Of a stretch of DNA of 64,000 bases, positions 1-8,564 are shown in pieces; the first letter of the stretch is position 1, and every line of letters begins with the position of its first letter. Source of the stretch: SHZI01 sp963802215 (lineage in GTDB: Bacteria; Pseudomonadota; Gammaproteobacteria; Steroidobacterales; GCA-2729495). The stretch is from contig CAWDHQ010000001.1 in the NCBI GenBank assembly GCA_963802215.1, positions 1,612,001 to 1,676,000 on the forward strand. Reading direction: 5' to 3'. The translations under genes and the position numbers were made by a program. Below the pieces are notes generated by a model. The model was not told the origin of the DNA. It did no database searches and saw only the letters and a list, made by a program, of their open reading frames with translations.

Positions 1-1086
1 AATGCCCTTGTAGTTCTCCGGCCCCAGGTTCAGCGACGACACGTCCATGACGAAGGTGGACAGGTTGGCGCGGCCCGTGGCGCTGCGCGCGAACAGCATC
101 TTCTTGCCGTTCTTGGACAGGGACGGCAGGCCGTCGAAGCCCGGGTTGAAGGTCAGTCGCTTGGACGGCGCGCCGGTCAGGTCGCCCAGGTGGACCTCCC
201 AGTTGTTCCCCTCGTCCATCCGCACGAAGACGTAGTGCCGGCCGTCGGGACCGGGGTACGGCGCCCAGTTCATGCTCCGGTCGAAGGTGCGCTGCTTCAG
301 GTCCGTGCCATCGTGCTTGATGGTGAAGACGGTCATGGGCGTGGGCTTGACCTTGCCGTACTCGCTGCGGCGCCAGGCACGGAACATGATCGTCTCGTTG
401 TCCGGCATGTAGAAGGGCGCGCCGGGCTGCCAGTCCTCCGTGAAGGTGATCTGCTGCTCGTCCGTGCCGTCCGGCCGGATCCGCCAGAGGTTCATGTTGC
501 CGTCGATGGCACGGCCGAACACGACCCAGTCACCCTTTGGCGACACGGACACCTCGGCCTCGTAGTACTTGTTGTTGGTGAGCCGCTTGATGTTGCTGCC
601 GTCCAGGTCGGAGGTGTACAGCTCCGCGCCGGTGGGGTAGTCGTTGGAGTCGGACCAGTTGCCCTTGGGCAGGTCCAGGTTGTCCTTGGTGGACGTCCAG
701 ACGATGCGCTTCTGGTCGGGGAAGAAGTAGGAGCAGGCGTCGTTGCCCTTCGCGTTGACCCGCCAGGCCTTCTTGCCGTCGTCCGTGAAGATCCAGGTCA
801 GCGCGCCGCCCACCTTGCCGGGCTCGGGCTTCGCCGCCTCGGGATCCTGGGTCTGGGCGATGATGTGGTAGTCGTCCGGCGCGTAATAGGCTTCGGCCGC
901 CGGATAGATGTTGGGGATCTTCGTCATGGGCAGTTCCGTGCCGGCCGGCATCGGCGGCGGCGCGGCGGAGAAGTCGGGCTTGGCGGTGCCGGAGTGGCTG
1001 CCGGCCAGCACGGGGCCAGCGATCCCGAAAGACAGGGCAATGGCAACGGCGAGGGTGACTGGGGGGTGCTGTAGCGGGCGACGCAT
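1..1086 (-). CDS. TolB-like beta-propeller protein, exported (partial, C-terminus outside window)
   Basis: Reading the minus strand from the ATG at 1084-1086 gives an open frame to the window edge with no stop, so the 3' end is missing. The first ~25 residues form a Sec signal peptide (MRRPLQ..., hydrophobic core, LAGS cleavage region). The rest has repeated PD40/WD40-like blades: ELYTSDLDGSNIKRLT, NLWRIRPDGTDEQQITF, MTVFTIKHDGTDLKQRTF and WEVHLGDLTGAPSKRLTF, each a strand pair with a DG turn and a final RLT/QITF. This pattern is typical of periplasmic TolB-type propellers. No Pal or Tol genes lie nearby, so a role in the Tol-Pal complex is not implied. A substrate-binding or surface protein role is equally possible. 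The propeller assignment is firm, the function is not. Confidence 0.8.
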   Translation of the reverse strand, partial: MRRPLQHPPVTLAVAIALSFGIAGPVLAGSHSGTAKPDFSAAPPPMPAGTELPMTKIPNIYPAAEAYYAPDDYHIIAQTQDPEAAKPEPGKVGGALTWIFTDDGKKAWRVNAKGNDACSYFFPDQKRIVWTSTKDNLDLPKGNWSDSNDYPTGAELYTSDLDGSNIKRLTNNKYYEAEVSVSPKGDWVVFGRAIDGNMNLWRIRPDGTDEQQITFTEDWQPGAPFYMPDNETIMFRAWRRSEYGKVKPTPMTVFTIKHDGTDLKQRTFDRSMNWAPYPGPDGRHYVFVRMDEGNNWEVHLGDLTGAPSKRLTFNPGFDGLPSLSKNGKKMLFARSATGRANLSTFVMDVSSLNLGPENYKGI

Positions 1087-1219
1087 GGCGGCTCTCCCGA
1101 AGTTTGCTGTGGGGGGTGGCGGCCGAGTATGCCCCAATTCCCGAACCGGGGAACCTGCGGCGCGGCAAGGCGCCGCAGGTTCCCCGGCAGCGCCTCGCCG
1201 CAGTCCCGTCAGCCCAGCA

Positions 1220-1804
1220 CTACTTCGTCGTGGGCGTGACCACCTGGAGCGACGTGGCGGACTTCAGGGTCACGACAACCACGTCGCCCGGCTTGACGGC
1301 GTCCAGCTTCCGGGCTTCCGGGCCGACCTGCAACGTGCGGGTATTGCCCTCCGGGCCAACCAGCGTCACGGTCCGCGTGGCGTAGTCGATGGCGGTCACC
1401 TTGCCCGAGACCACCACGGTGTCCACGACGACGCCCATGGGCTTGGCGCCCTTCGGTGCGGTCACCAGGGACGAACCACCGGTCACGTTCGGCGCTGCCT
1501 GGCCGGCGGGCACCACTTCGATCGTCACGGTGTCCTCCGCCTGGGCAATCACCTGGTCGCCGACCTTGATCTGGTCGAAATTCTTCACGGCAGGACCCGC
1601 CTGGACATCGACGAGGGAGCCGTCCTCCAGCCTGAGGGTGATCCAGCGATCCTTCTTGTCGATCTTGGTGACCGTCGAGGTACGGGTGACGCTCGCGGAG
1701 ACCGAGCCGGCGGGCTTGTCGGTGGCGCTGGCCATGACGGGTGCAGCGCCAAGCGTGACAAGGCTGACGACGGCCGCGAGCAGCGAGATGCGCGTGGTAT
1801 TCAT
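1220..1804 (-). CDS. Secreted protein with two tandem beta-rich repeats, unknown function
   Basis: This encodes a 194-residue protein with a clear signal peptide (MNTTRISLLAAVVSLVTLGA, cleavage near APVMA-SA), so it is probably periplasmic. I chose the ATG at 1804 over the in-frame ATG at 1816, because the GAAGGA element lies directly against the upstream ATG and only the shorter form begins with a normal signal peptide. The mature part contains two copies of one unit of about 60 residues: 'VTKIDKKDRWITLRLEDGS...' and 'VTAIDYATRTVTLVGPEGN...'. Each unit ends in a 'VGDQV' or 'PGDVV' turn, reminiscent of DUF5666-like or small OB-like beta domains. No catalytic residues are visible. It stands alone between the propeller gene and the LysR gene. 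Confidence 0.7.
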   Translation of the reverse strand: MNTTRISLLAAVVSLVTLGAAPVMASATDKPAGSVSASVTRTSTVTKIDKKDRWITLRLEDGSLVDVQAGPAVKNFDQIKVGDQVIAQAEDTVTIEVVPAGQAAPNVTGGSSLVTAPKGAKPMGVVVDTVVVSGKVTAIDYATRTVTLVGPEGNTRTLQVGPEARKLDAVKPGDVVVVTLKSATSLQVVTPTTK

Positions 1805-1876
1805 GACTATTCTCATTCCTTCTGTCTGTTGGGCTCTGGGGAAACCCGCAGTCTACGCCGGTCCCCGCTACCAGGC

Positions 1877-2776
1877 CTACTGCAACGCCGGACTTGCCCG
1901 CAGGCGTTCGATGGCCAGATCGAGGAACGCGCGAACCTTCCGGGACGCGTTCCGGCCCTCCCGGTGCACCACGTGCACCGGCACGGGCTCCGGCTCGTAC
2001 TCGCGGAGCAGGATGACGAGCCGCCCGGCGCGCAGAGGTTCCGCCACCTGGTAGGAGAGCAGGCGGGTGATGCCGAAGCCATCCACGGCAGCGGCGAGCG
2101 CAGAGTCGTTGGTGGTGGTGACCAGGCGCGGCTGGATGCGAAAGGGACTTACCGTGCCATTGCGCATCAGCCGCCACTCACCGGCAGGCAGCGCACCGCC
2201 GGCCGAAACGAGCCGATGGTCCTTCAGGTCGTCGGGCGTGCGCGGCGTGCCGTGCTTCGCGAGGTAGGCGGGCGACGCGCAGACCACGCGCCGCACCTGA
2301 CCCACGCGCACGGCCTGCAGCGACGAGTCGGGCAACTCGGCGATCCGTACGGCCACGTCGGCGCCCTCCTCCATCAGGTTCACCACCCGGTCCAGGAACA
2401 GCGCGGACACGGTGACCCCGGCGTGGAGCCGCAGGTACTCGGTGAGGACCGGCGTGACGTAGAGGGCGCCAAAGAGCACCGGGGCCGTCAGCGTGAGATG
2501 GCCGCGAGGCTCGCCGTGGGCGCCGCGGGCCGACTCGTCGGCATCGGCCAGTTCCGCCAGGATGCGCCGGCAGTCCTCCACGTAGCGTGCGCCGGCAGCG
2601 GTGACGCGGACCACGCGCGTGGTCCGCGTGAGCAGGCGCACGCCGACCAATCTCTCAAGCTCGTTGATGGCCCGGGTGACTGCCGGTGGCGAGAGGCCCA
2701 GCTTCCGGGCGGCGCCCGCGAAGCTGCTGGCGTCCACCACCGCCACGAACACGCTGATGAGGTGCAACCGGTCCAC
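1877..2776 (-). CDS. LysR-family transcriptional regulator
   Basis: This is a 299-residue protein, the normal length for the family. Residues 1-60 are a LysR winged HTH (MDRLHLISVFVAVVDASSFA, then AARKLGLSPPAVTRAINELE and LLTRTTRVVRVTAAG). The remainder is a periplasmic-binding-like effector domain (HLTLTAPVLFG, VDVAVRIAELPDSSLQAV, VCASPAYLAKHGTPRTPDDL). It belongs to the subgroup that often controls a divergently transcribed enzyme gene. Here the GST-like gene starts 115 bp away on the opposite strand and is the likely target. A TTCC-N7-GGAA box lies immediately upstream of its start and may mediate autoregulation. The inducer is unknown. Confidence 0.92.
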   Translation of the reverse strand: MDRLHLISVFVAVVDASSFAGAARKLGLSPPAVTRAINELERLVGVRLLTRTTRVVRVTAAGARYVEDCRRILAELADADESARGAHGEPRGHLTLTAPVLFGALYVTPVLTEYLRLHAGVTVSALFLDRVVNLMEEGADVAVRIAELPDSSLQAVRVGQVRRVVCASPAYLAKHGTPRTPDDLKDHRLVSAGGALPAGEWRLMRNGTVSPFRIQPRLVTTTNDSALAAAVDGFGITRLLSYQVAEPLRAGRLVILLREYEPEPVPVHVVHREGRNASRKVRAFLDLAIERLRASPALQ

Positions 2777-2780
2777 ATTA

Positions 2781-2795
2781 TTCCTATAGGCGGAA
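2781..2795. promoter_or_regulatory. Candidate LysR operator (T-N11-A box)
   Basis: The sequence ttcctataggcggaa is an interrupted dyad (TTCC-N7-GGAA) with the T-N11-A form expected for LysR proteins. It lies 5 bp before the lysR start, in the 115-bp divergent gap shared with the GST-like gene. Binding by this LysR protein is inferred from position and form only. Confidence 0.45.
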
Positions 2796-2891
2796 CAATA
2801 TGTTTCATTTGGCGGTTATTCAAGTCGCCCAAGGCAGGGTTCAGAGTGGGTTTCAGCCGACCCAATCACTTCAAACACCAAAGGAGCCCCC

Positions 2892-3527
2892 ATGTCCGCC
2901 GCCCCGGTCGCCCCGCTCAAGCTCTACCGCTTTCCCCTCTCCGGCCACTCCCACCGCGCCGAGCTGCTGCTGTCCCTGCTCGGGCTGCCCGTTGAACTGA
3001 TCGAGGTGGACCTCCGGAAGGGTGCCCACAAGCAGCCCGGCTTCCTCAGGCTGAACCCGTTCGGCCAGGTGCCGGTGCTGGACGACAACGGCACGGTCAT
3101 CGCCGACTCCAACGCCATCCTGGTCTACCTGGCGCGCCGCTACGGCGGCCACTCCTGGCTGCCGGTCGACCCGGCCGGCGAGGCCATGGTCCAGCGCTGG
3201 CTGTCGGTCGCCGCCGGGCAGATCGCCTTCGGCCCCGCGGCGGCGCGCCTCATCACGGTCTTCGGCGGCAAGCACAACGCCGACGAAGTCATCGCGCGGG
3301 CGCACGCGCTGCTGAAGATCATGGACGCACAGCTCCACCAGACGCCGTTCCTTGTGGGCGGCCTGCCGACGATCGCCGACGTGGCCGGCTATACCTACAT
3401 TGCGCACGCGCCCGAAGGAAATGTCGCGCTGACGGATTATCCCCACGTGCGAGCCTGGCTCGGCCGCATCGAGGCCCTGCCGGGCTTCGTGCCGATGCAG
3501 AAGACGCGTGCGGGACTGGCGGCGTGA
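2892..3527 (+). CDS. Glutathione S-transferase family protein
   Basis: This is a cytosolic GST of 211 residues. The N-terminal thioredoxin-like domain (residues ~9-85) has the expected glutathione-site features: KLYRFPLSGHSHRAELLLSL at the first helix, NPFGQVPVLDD with the cis-proline, and ADSNAILVYLARRY with the D/E-S motif. The C-terminal helical domain follows (HTPFLVGGLPTIADVAGYTY contains the conserved N-capping aspartate). The strong GGAG-containing ribosome site at 2880-2886 supports the ATG at 2892. It diverges from lysR and overlaps the start region of the PNPOx-like gene, so the two enzymes are probably co-transcribed. The substrate is unknown. Detoxification of an electrophile is the usual role in this context. 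Confidence 0.9.
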   Translation: MSAAPVAPLKLYRFPLSGHSHRAELLLSLLGLPVELIEVDLRKGAHKQPGFLRLNPFGQVPVLDDNGTVIADSNAILVYLARRYGGHSWLPVDPAGEAMVQRWLSVAAGQIAFGPAAARLITVFGGKHNADEVIARAHALLKIMDAQLHQTPFLVGGLPTIADVAGYTYIAHAPEGNVALTDYPHVRAWLGRIEALPGFVPMQKTRAGLAA

Positions 3528-4504
3528 TGGATGTTCCGTCGCACGAGACGCCGTTGTGGCACGCGGGCGAGCGCCGCCTGCAGGAGCAGGCCGGCGTGGC
3601 GGAGCGCATGGAGGCCTTCGGCCGCAAGGTGATCCGGGACCACCTGCCCGAGCAGCATCGTAGGTTTTACGGGCAACTGCCCTTCCTGGTGATCGGTGCC
3701 GTAGACCGGGAGGGCGCACCCTGGGCGACGGTGCTGGAGGGCGAGCCCGGTTTCATGTCGTCGCCGGAACCGCGGTCCCTGAGGGTCAACGCGCTGCCCG
3801 CGCCCGGCGATCCGGCGGGCACGGCGCTCGCCGCGGGCAGCGGCGCGGGCCTGCTCGGGATCGAGCTGCATTCCCGCCGCCGGAACCGGCTGAATGGCGT
3901 CGTGACGGCGCGCGACGACCGGGGCTTCGCCGTCGGCGTCGTGCAGGCCTTCGGCAACTGCCCCCAGTACATCCAGGAGCGCGACTTCTCCTTCGCGCAG
4001 CCACCGGGCCAGGCACGTGCCACCAGCGTCGGGCGGGCGACGGCACTCGACACCGGCGCCCGGGTTGCCATCGAGGCGGCGGACACGTTCTTCGTTGCCA
4101 GCTACGTGAACGCCGATGGGGATCCCGCGCAGCGCTCGGTGGACGTCTCCCACCGGGGCGGCAAGCCCGGCTTCGTGCGCATCGACGGCAACGTGCTCAC
4201 CATTCCCGACTTTGCCGGCAACCTGCACTTCAACACGCTGGGCAACCTGCTGGTGAACCCCCGCGCCGGCCTGCTCTTCATCGACTTCGCGACGGGCGAC
4301 CTGCTGCAGGTCTCGGGCACGACTGAACTGGTGCCGGACGGCGACGAGGTCCGAAGCTTCCAGGGCGCCCAGCGGCTCTGGCGCCTGCGCGTGGAGCAGG
4401 TCGTGCGGCGCCCGGGTGCTCTGGCTTTGCGTTGGGCGTTCGGCTCGTTCTCGCCGCGGCTGGCGCTGACGGGGAGCTGGCCGGGCACCGGCACGCCCGA
4501 CTGA
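3527..4504 (+). CDS. Pyridoxamine 5'-phosphate oxidase-fold (flavin-binding) protein
   Basis: This protein of about 325 residues starts at the ATG overlapping the GST stop (gTGATGg), which indicates translational coupling. A GTG one codon upstream is an alternative start. The central split-barrel signature is seen twice: 'PFLVIGAVDREGAPWATVLEG' near residue 50 and 'TFFVASYVNADGDPAQRSVDVSHRGG' near residue 190, followed by 'NLLVNPRAGLLFIDFATGDLLQVSGTTEL'. It therefore looks like a duplicated PNPOx/FMN-binding split barrel. Such proteins can be fused to ferredoxin-reductase-like modules, but no such module is present here. It may bind FMN or heme; a redox-detoxification role next to GST is inferred. 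Confidence 0.75.
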   Translation: MDVPSHETPLWHAGERRLQEQAGVAERMEAFGRKVIRDHLPEQHRRFYGQLPFLVIGAVDREGAPWATVLEGEPGFMSSPEPRSLRVNALPAPGDPAGTALAAGSGAGLLGIELHSRRRNRLNGVVTARDDRGFAVGVVQAFGNCPQYIQERDFSFAQPPGQARATSVGRATALDTGARVAIEAADTFFVASYVNADGDPAQRSVDVSHRGGKPGFVRIDGNVLTIPDFAGNLHFNTLGNLLVNPRAGLLFIDFATGDLLQVSGTTELVPDGDEVRSFQGAQRLWRLRVEQVVRRPGALALRWAFGSFSPRLALTGSWPGTGTPD

Positions 4505-4635
4505 CGGGAGTTCCACGAGAAGGCCACGGGCAGGAAGTACCCGGGGTAGGTGGTTCTCCGGCGGGAGACGGGCCAGGCTCTCCGGTTAGAATGCCGCTGT
4601 CCCGGATTTCACCGCGCCGTTGCACGGAGCCCCTG

Positions 4636-5985
4636 ATGACGACCAAGTTCCTCCTCCCGGAAACCGAGCTGCCCACCCACTGGTACAACGTGGTGGCGGA
4701 CCTGCCGAACCCGCCGCCCCCGCCGCTGGGACCGGACGGCAAGCCGGTGGGCCTGGAGGCGCTGGCGGCCATCTTTCCCGCCCCGCTGATCGAGCAGGAA
4801 GTCTCGGCCGAACGCTGGATCCCGATCCCGGAGCCGGTGCGGGAGATCTACCGGCTCTGGCGGCCAACGCCGCTCCATCGCGCCCACCGCCTGGAGAAGG
4901 CGCTCGGCACCCCGGCGCACATCTATTACAAGAATGAGTCGGTGAGCCCCGCGGGCTCCCACAAGCCCAACACGTCGATTCCGCAGGCCTACTACAACAA
5001 GATCTCGGGCATCAACCGCCTCACCACCGAGACCGGCGCCGGCCAGTGGGGCTGCTCGCTGGCCCTCGCCGGCCAGCTGCTGGGCGTGGAAGTGCGTGTG
5101 TACATGGTGAAGATCAGCTACGGCCAGAAGCCCTACCGCCGGTCGCTGATGCAGACCTGGGGCGCGGAGGTCTTTGCGAGCCCCACGAACCTCACCAACG
5201 CGGGCCGGTCGATCCTCAAGAAGACGCCGGACACGGACGGCTCGCTCGGCATCGCCATCTCGGAAGCCGTGGAGGAAGCGGCGGGCCGCAAGGACACCAA
5301 CTACGCGCTGGGCTCCGTGCTCAACCACGTGATGCTGCACCAGACGGTGATCGGCGAGGAAACGAAGAAGCAGATGGCGATGGCCGGGGAATACCCCGAC
5401 GTGGTCTTCGGCTGCTGCGGCGGCGGGTCGAACTTCGCCGGCATCGCCTTCCCGTTCTTCGCCGACAAGGCGGCCGGAAAGAACGTCCGGCTGGTCGCCG
5501 TCGAGCCGACCTCCTGCCCCACCCTCACGAAGGGCGTGTACGCCTACGACTTCGGCGACGCCACGGGCCTGACGCCGCTGCTGAAGATGCACACGCTGGG
5601 CCACGACTTCATGCCGCCCGGCATCCACGCGGGCGGGCTGCGCTACCACGGCGCCTCACCGCTGGTGAGCCAGCTGGTGCACGAGGGCCTGGTGGAGGCG
5701 GTGGCGATCCCGCAGCTGGAGACCTTCGAGGCCGGCGTGCAGTTCGCCCGCACCGAGGGCATCGTGCCGGCGCCGGAGTCGACGCACGCCATCGCCGCGA
5801 CGATCCGCGCGGCAAAGGAATGCACGAAGACCGGTGAACCGAAGGTGCTGCTCGTGAACCTGTCAGGCCACGGCCACTTCGACATGGGCTCCTACGATCG
5901 CTACTTCTCGGGCGAGCTCACGAACTTCGAGTACCCCGGCGAGGCGATCCAGGAGTCGCTGAAGCATCTGCCGAAGGTCGGGTGA
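4636..5985 (+). CDS. trpB: Tryptophan synthase beta chain, TrpB2 type
   Basis: This 449-residue PLP enzyme makes L-tryptophan from indole and L-serine. It has the N-terminal extension and length of the TrpB2 (TrpB-like) subgroup, with the pyridoxal lysine at about residue 110 in 'NESVSPAGSHKPNTS' and the phosphate-binding glycine loop 'GCCGGGSNFAG'. I took the ATG at 4636 (MTTKFLLPETELP), which matches the family N-terminus, although the frame stays open upstream to 4432. No trpA lies nearby. That is usual for TrpB2, which may act as an indole-salvaging enzyme or have its own substrate. A pair of REP-like elements follows the stop. Confidence 0.9.
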   Translation: MTTKFLLPETELPTHWYNVVADLPNPPPPPLGPDGKPVGLEALAAIFPAPLIEQEVSAERWIPIPEPVREIYRLWRPTPLHRAHRLEKALGTPAHIYYKNESVSPAGSHKPNTSIPQAYYNKISGINRLTTETGAGQWGCSLALAGQLLGVEVRVYMVKISYGQKPYRRSLMQTWGAEVFASPTNLTNAGRSILKKTPDTDGSLGIAISEAVEEAAGRKDTNYALGSVLNHVMLHQTVIGEETKKQMAMAGEYPDVVFGCCGGGSNFAGIAFPFFADKAAGKNVRLVAVEPTSCPTLTKGVYAYDFGDATGLTPLLKMHTLGHDFMPPGIHAGGLRYHGASPLVSQLVHEGLVEAVAIPQLETFEAGVQFARTEGIVPAPESTHAIAATIRAAKECTKTGEPKVLLVNLSGHGHFDMGSYDRYFSGELTNFEYPGEAIQESLKHLPKVG

Positions 5986-5986
5986 A

Positions 5987-6140
5987 TCGTCGCGGCTAAA
6001 GCCAGCTCCTACGCAGCGGCATCACGGCCGGGAAACTTCTTCGGGCGCTCACCGCTGTACTCAGCGGTAGCCGAAAAAGATTTCCCGGCCGTGATGCCGC
6101 GGGCGACGAAGTGGCTGGTCGCGGCTGAAGCCGCTCCTAC
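5987..6140. repeat. Paired REP-like elements bracketing a large palindrome
   Basis: Two same-orientation copies of a REP-type sequence read cgcggctRaagccRgctcctac at about 5991-6012 and 6120-6140. Between them is a perfect 20-bp inverted repeat: 6016-6035 (gcggcatcacggccgggaaa) pairs with 6081-6100. A near-perfect middle stem (cttcttcgg with ccgaaaaag) and a nested 6-bp stem (6051-6056 with 6063-6068) lie inside it. The block fills the gap between the convergent trpB2 and TonB receptor genes. The last copy supplies the receptor's TAG stop. It could act as a bidirectional terminator or as a mobile REPIN. Confidence 0.8.
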
Positions 6141-8497
6141 CGGGCGGCTCCGAAGTTGACCCGCGCACCTACGCCCCACCAGCGCGGCGGGCCGTAGGCC
6201 TGCTGGTTGAAGCCGAACAGGCTGCTGAAGTCGAAGGTGTACACCTTGTACTCCTCCTCGAAGGCGTTGTTCACGAAGGCATAGAGCTCCCACGCGCCGT
6301 CGCCCGCGGTGTACGAGCCGCGGAAGTTCACGACGGTGTACCCGTCCTCCTTCGAGATCGGGTGGTTCTGGATGTCGTACCAGATCTCGTCCTGGAAGCT
6401 GCCCCAGCCCTGCACGGCCAGCGTGCCGCCGAAGGCCGGCCACTCGTAGCGGGCCAGTGCGCTCACGCTCAGCTCCGGTGCGCCCACCATGTCCCGGTCA
6501 CGCACGGCGTCGCCCGTCACCGTCGGGATGTCCTTCGCCGTGGCGTCCATGGCGCCCACGCCCACCTGCAGGGTCAGGCCATCCAGCGGCCGGGTCTCGA
6601 TCTCCAGCTCGCCGCCGTAGACCTCGGCATCCGCGTTGAAGATGACCTGGTTCAGGATGAGCCACTGGAAGGTCTGGAAGTCCTGATAGTCGTAGTAGAA
6701 CAGGGACGCGTTCAGGCGGGTGGTGTCCGACAGCACCGTGGACTTCATGCCGACCTCGTAGGCGTCCAGCGTCTCCGAACCGAAGGGGATGGACTCGATC
6801 GGGTTGTTGCCGAACACCTGCGTGGTGTCCAGGAAACCGTTGTTGAAGCCCGCCGACTTCTTGCCCCGGGAGTAGGACCCGTAGAGCAGCATGTCGTCGT
6901 TGATGCTCCAGTTCAGCTGCAGGCGGCCCGTCACGTAGCTGTCGTCCTGCTCCGCCTGGCCGCCCACCGTGGAGGTGTTGAACAGGATCATGGTATCCGG
7001 CGTCGGCCGGTACGGGCTGAGCGGCGTCGGCGCGGGGTTGAAGCAGCCTGCGGCCTGTGGATCGGGCTCGGTGCTGCAGAACGCGGTGATGCCGGAGCTG
7101 TCCACGTTCCGGAAGTCCAGCTCCTTGTCCTCGCTGGTCCAGCGCAGGCCCGCGATCAGCGTGAGGCTGTCCGCCAGGTCGTACTCCACCTGCCCGAAGA
7201 GGTCCATGGAGTCCGTCTGCTGCGTGTACCGGGCATCCATCCGCACGAAGCCGATCGCGTCGGTGTTGAGCGTGTAGTTGCCGTTCACCTCGTTGTCGAA
7301 GAAGTAGGTGCCGGCGAGCCAGCGCAGCCGTTCCATCTCCCCGGCCACGCGCAGCTCCTGGGAGACCGTGTCCGTATCGGCTGAAAAGGTCGGGGCGATG
7401 AACGACAGGTCCTGGCCCGAGCCCAGGAACGGGTTCATGTCCGCGTCCTCCTGCTGGAGCCGGCTGACGCTGCCGTAGGCCGTGATGGACGTGAAGTCGA
7501 GATCACCCATGGCCCAGTTGATGTTGGCCTGGAGCGACCGGTTGGTCACCTCGACCCGGCCGGGGCGGTCGTAGTCGCCGGCCCAGGGGTCGCCGTCCGT
7601 GTCGGCATAGCCGAAGGCGTCCAGGCCGGCGCAGTCAGCGGGCGGTTCGCACCAGAAGCTCTCGCCGGGCGCCAGCGCCACGCTCGTGTTGCCGCCGTCG
7701 ATGACCTTGGTCGACTGGTGCTGCCAGGCGCCCACGGCGGCCTCGTTGTTGGAATAGTTGCCACTCAGGAGGACATCCGCCGTCTCGGAGAGCTCCACGA
7801 GCAGCTGTACGCGCCCCGCGATGGCGTCGGTCTCGTTGTAGTCCTGGACGCCGGGCGTGCGGTTGTCCGTGTAGCCGTCGTGATTGTCGTAGGCGACCGA
7901 CAGGCGGCCCATCACGCCGTCCTTCAGCTGCCCGCCGACGGCGCCCTCCGCCTTGACCTGGCTGTAGTCGCCGTAGGAGACGTCGGCGTAGGCGTCGAAC
8001 TCCTCGCCGGGGCGCTTCGTGACGTAGTGGATCACGCCGCCGGTGGAATTGCGGCCGAAGAGCGCGCCCTGGGGCCCGCGCAGCACCTCGATGCGCTCGA
8101 CGTCGAAGAGCTGCAGCGAGAGGCCGCCCATGGCCGGCTTGTAGACGTCGTCCACGTAGACGGCCACCGGGTTTTCCTGGGCGTCGGCGAAGTCGTTCAG
8201 GCCCACGCCGCGCAAGAAGAAGTTGATCTGGCTGCCCGCGGCCTGGGGCGTGGTGAAGTTGAGGTTGGGCGTCATCTGGGCCACGTCCGTGGTGTTGGTG
8301 ATGCCCATGTTCCGGACCTGGTCCGCACCGAAGGCCGTCACCGAGATGCCCACGTCCTGCAGGTTCTGCTCCCGGCGCTGGGCCGTGACCAGGATCTCGT
8401 CCAGGCCGCCGGTGGACTGGGCAACAGTCAGGTCCGCTGCCGCCAGAATGCCTGCTGCCGCCGCGACAGCCGTCACTTTCGAAACCCTGATACGCAT
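6137..8497 (-). CDS. TonB-dependent outer-membrane receptor
   Basis: This is a protein of 786 residues. I chose the ATG at 8497, which is preceded by GGGGAAGAG and gives the signal peptide MRIRVSKVTAVAAAAGILAA; an in-frame TTG at 8515 is less likely. After cleavage it has the TonB-box-like segment 'LDEILVTAQRREQNLQDV' and a plug domain ('MGITNTTDVAQMTPNLNFTT', 'FLRGVGLNDFADAQENPVAVYVDDVY', 'VERIEVLRGPQGALFGRNSTGG'). A 22-strand type barrel fills the rest, ending 'VGARVNFGAAR'. It belongs to the group expanded in bacteria that use complex organic substrates rather than to typical siderophore receptors. It is the last gene of the minus-strand run with the nitrilase, MFS and SDR genes, and probably imports that operon's substrate. 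Confidence 0.93.
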   Translation of the reverse strand: MRIRVSKVTAVAAAAGILAAADLTVAQSTGGLDEILVTAQRREQNLQDVGISVTAFGADQVRNMGITNTTDVAQMTPNLNFTTPQAAGSQINFFLRGVGLNDFADAQENPVAVYVDDVYKPAMGGLSLQLFDVERIEVLRGPQGALFGRNSTGGVIHYVTKRPGEEFDAYADVSYGDYSQVKAEGAVGGQLKDGVMGRLSVAYDNHDGYTDNRTPGVQDYNETDAIAGRVQLLVELSETADVLLSGNYSNNEAAVGAWQHQSTKVIDGGNTSVALAPGESFWCEPPADCAGLDAFGYADTDGDPWAGDYDRPGRVEVTNRSLQANINWAMGDLDFTSITAYGSVSRLQQEDADMNPFLGSGQDLSFIAPTFSADTDTVSQELRVAGEMERLRWLAGTYFFDNEVNGNYTLNTDAIGFVRMDARYTQQTDSMDLFGQVEYDLADSLTLIAGLRWTSEDKELDFRNVDSSGITAFCSTEPDPQAAGCFNPAPTPLSPYRPTPDTMILFNTSTVGGQAEQDDSYVTGRLQLNWSINDDMLLYGSYSRGKKSAGFNNGFLDTTQVFGNNPIESIPFGSETLDAYEVGMKSTVLSDTTRLNASLFYYDYQDFQTFQWLILNQVIFNADAEVYGGELEIETRPLDGLTLQVGVGAMDATAKDIPTVTGDAVRDRDMVGAPELSVSALARYEWPAFGGTLAVQGWGSFQDEIWYDIQNHPISKEDGYTVVNFRGSYTAGDGAWELYAFVNNAFEEEYKVYTFDFSSLFGFNQQAYGPPRWWGVGARVNFGAAR

Positions 8498-8564
8498 GCT
8501 CTTCCCCAAAACCAAATAACCAGGTGAATAACTAAATAACTAAGTGTCCGGTACCTTTTCGGGA

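Noticed and set aside
908..2995. Open frame of 695 codons on the plus strand
   Set aside because: It runs antisense through three genes with clear signal peptides or HTH motifs, and reads as Arg/His/Gly-rich shadow sequence.
4432..4635. N-terminal extension of the TrpB2 protein
   Set aside because: The frame is open, but the extra residues are not TrpB-like and overlap the preceding gene. The ATG at 4636 gives the family N-terminus.
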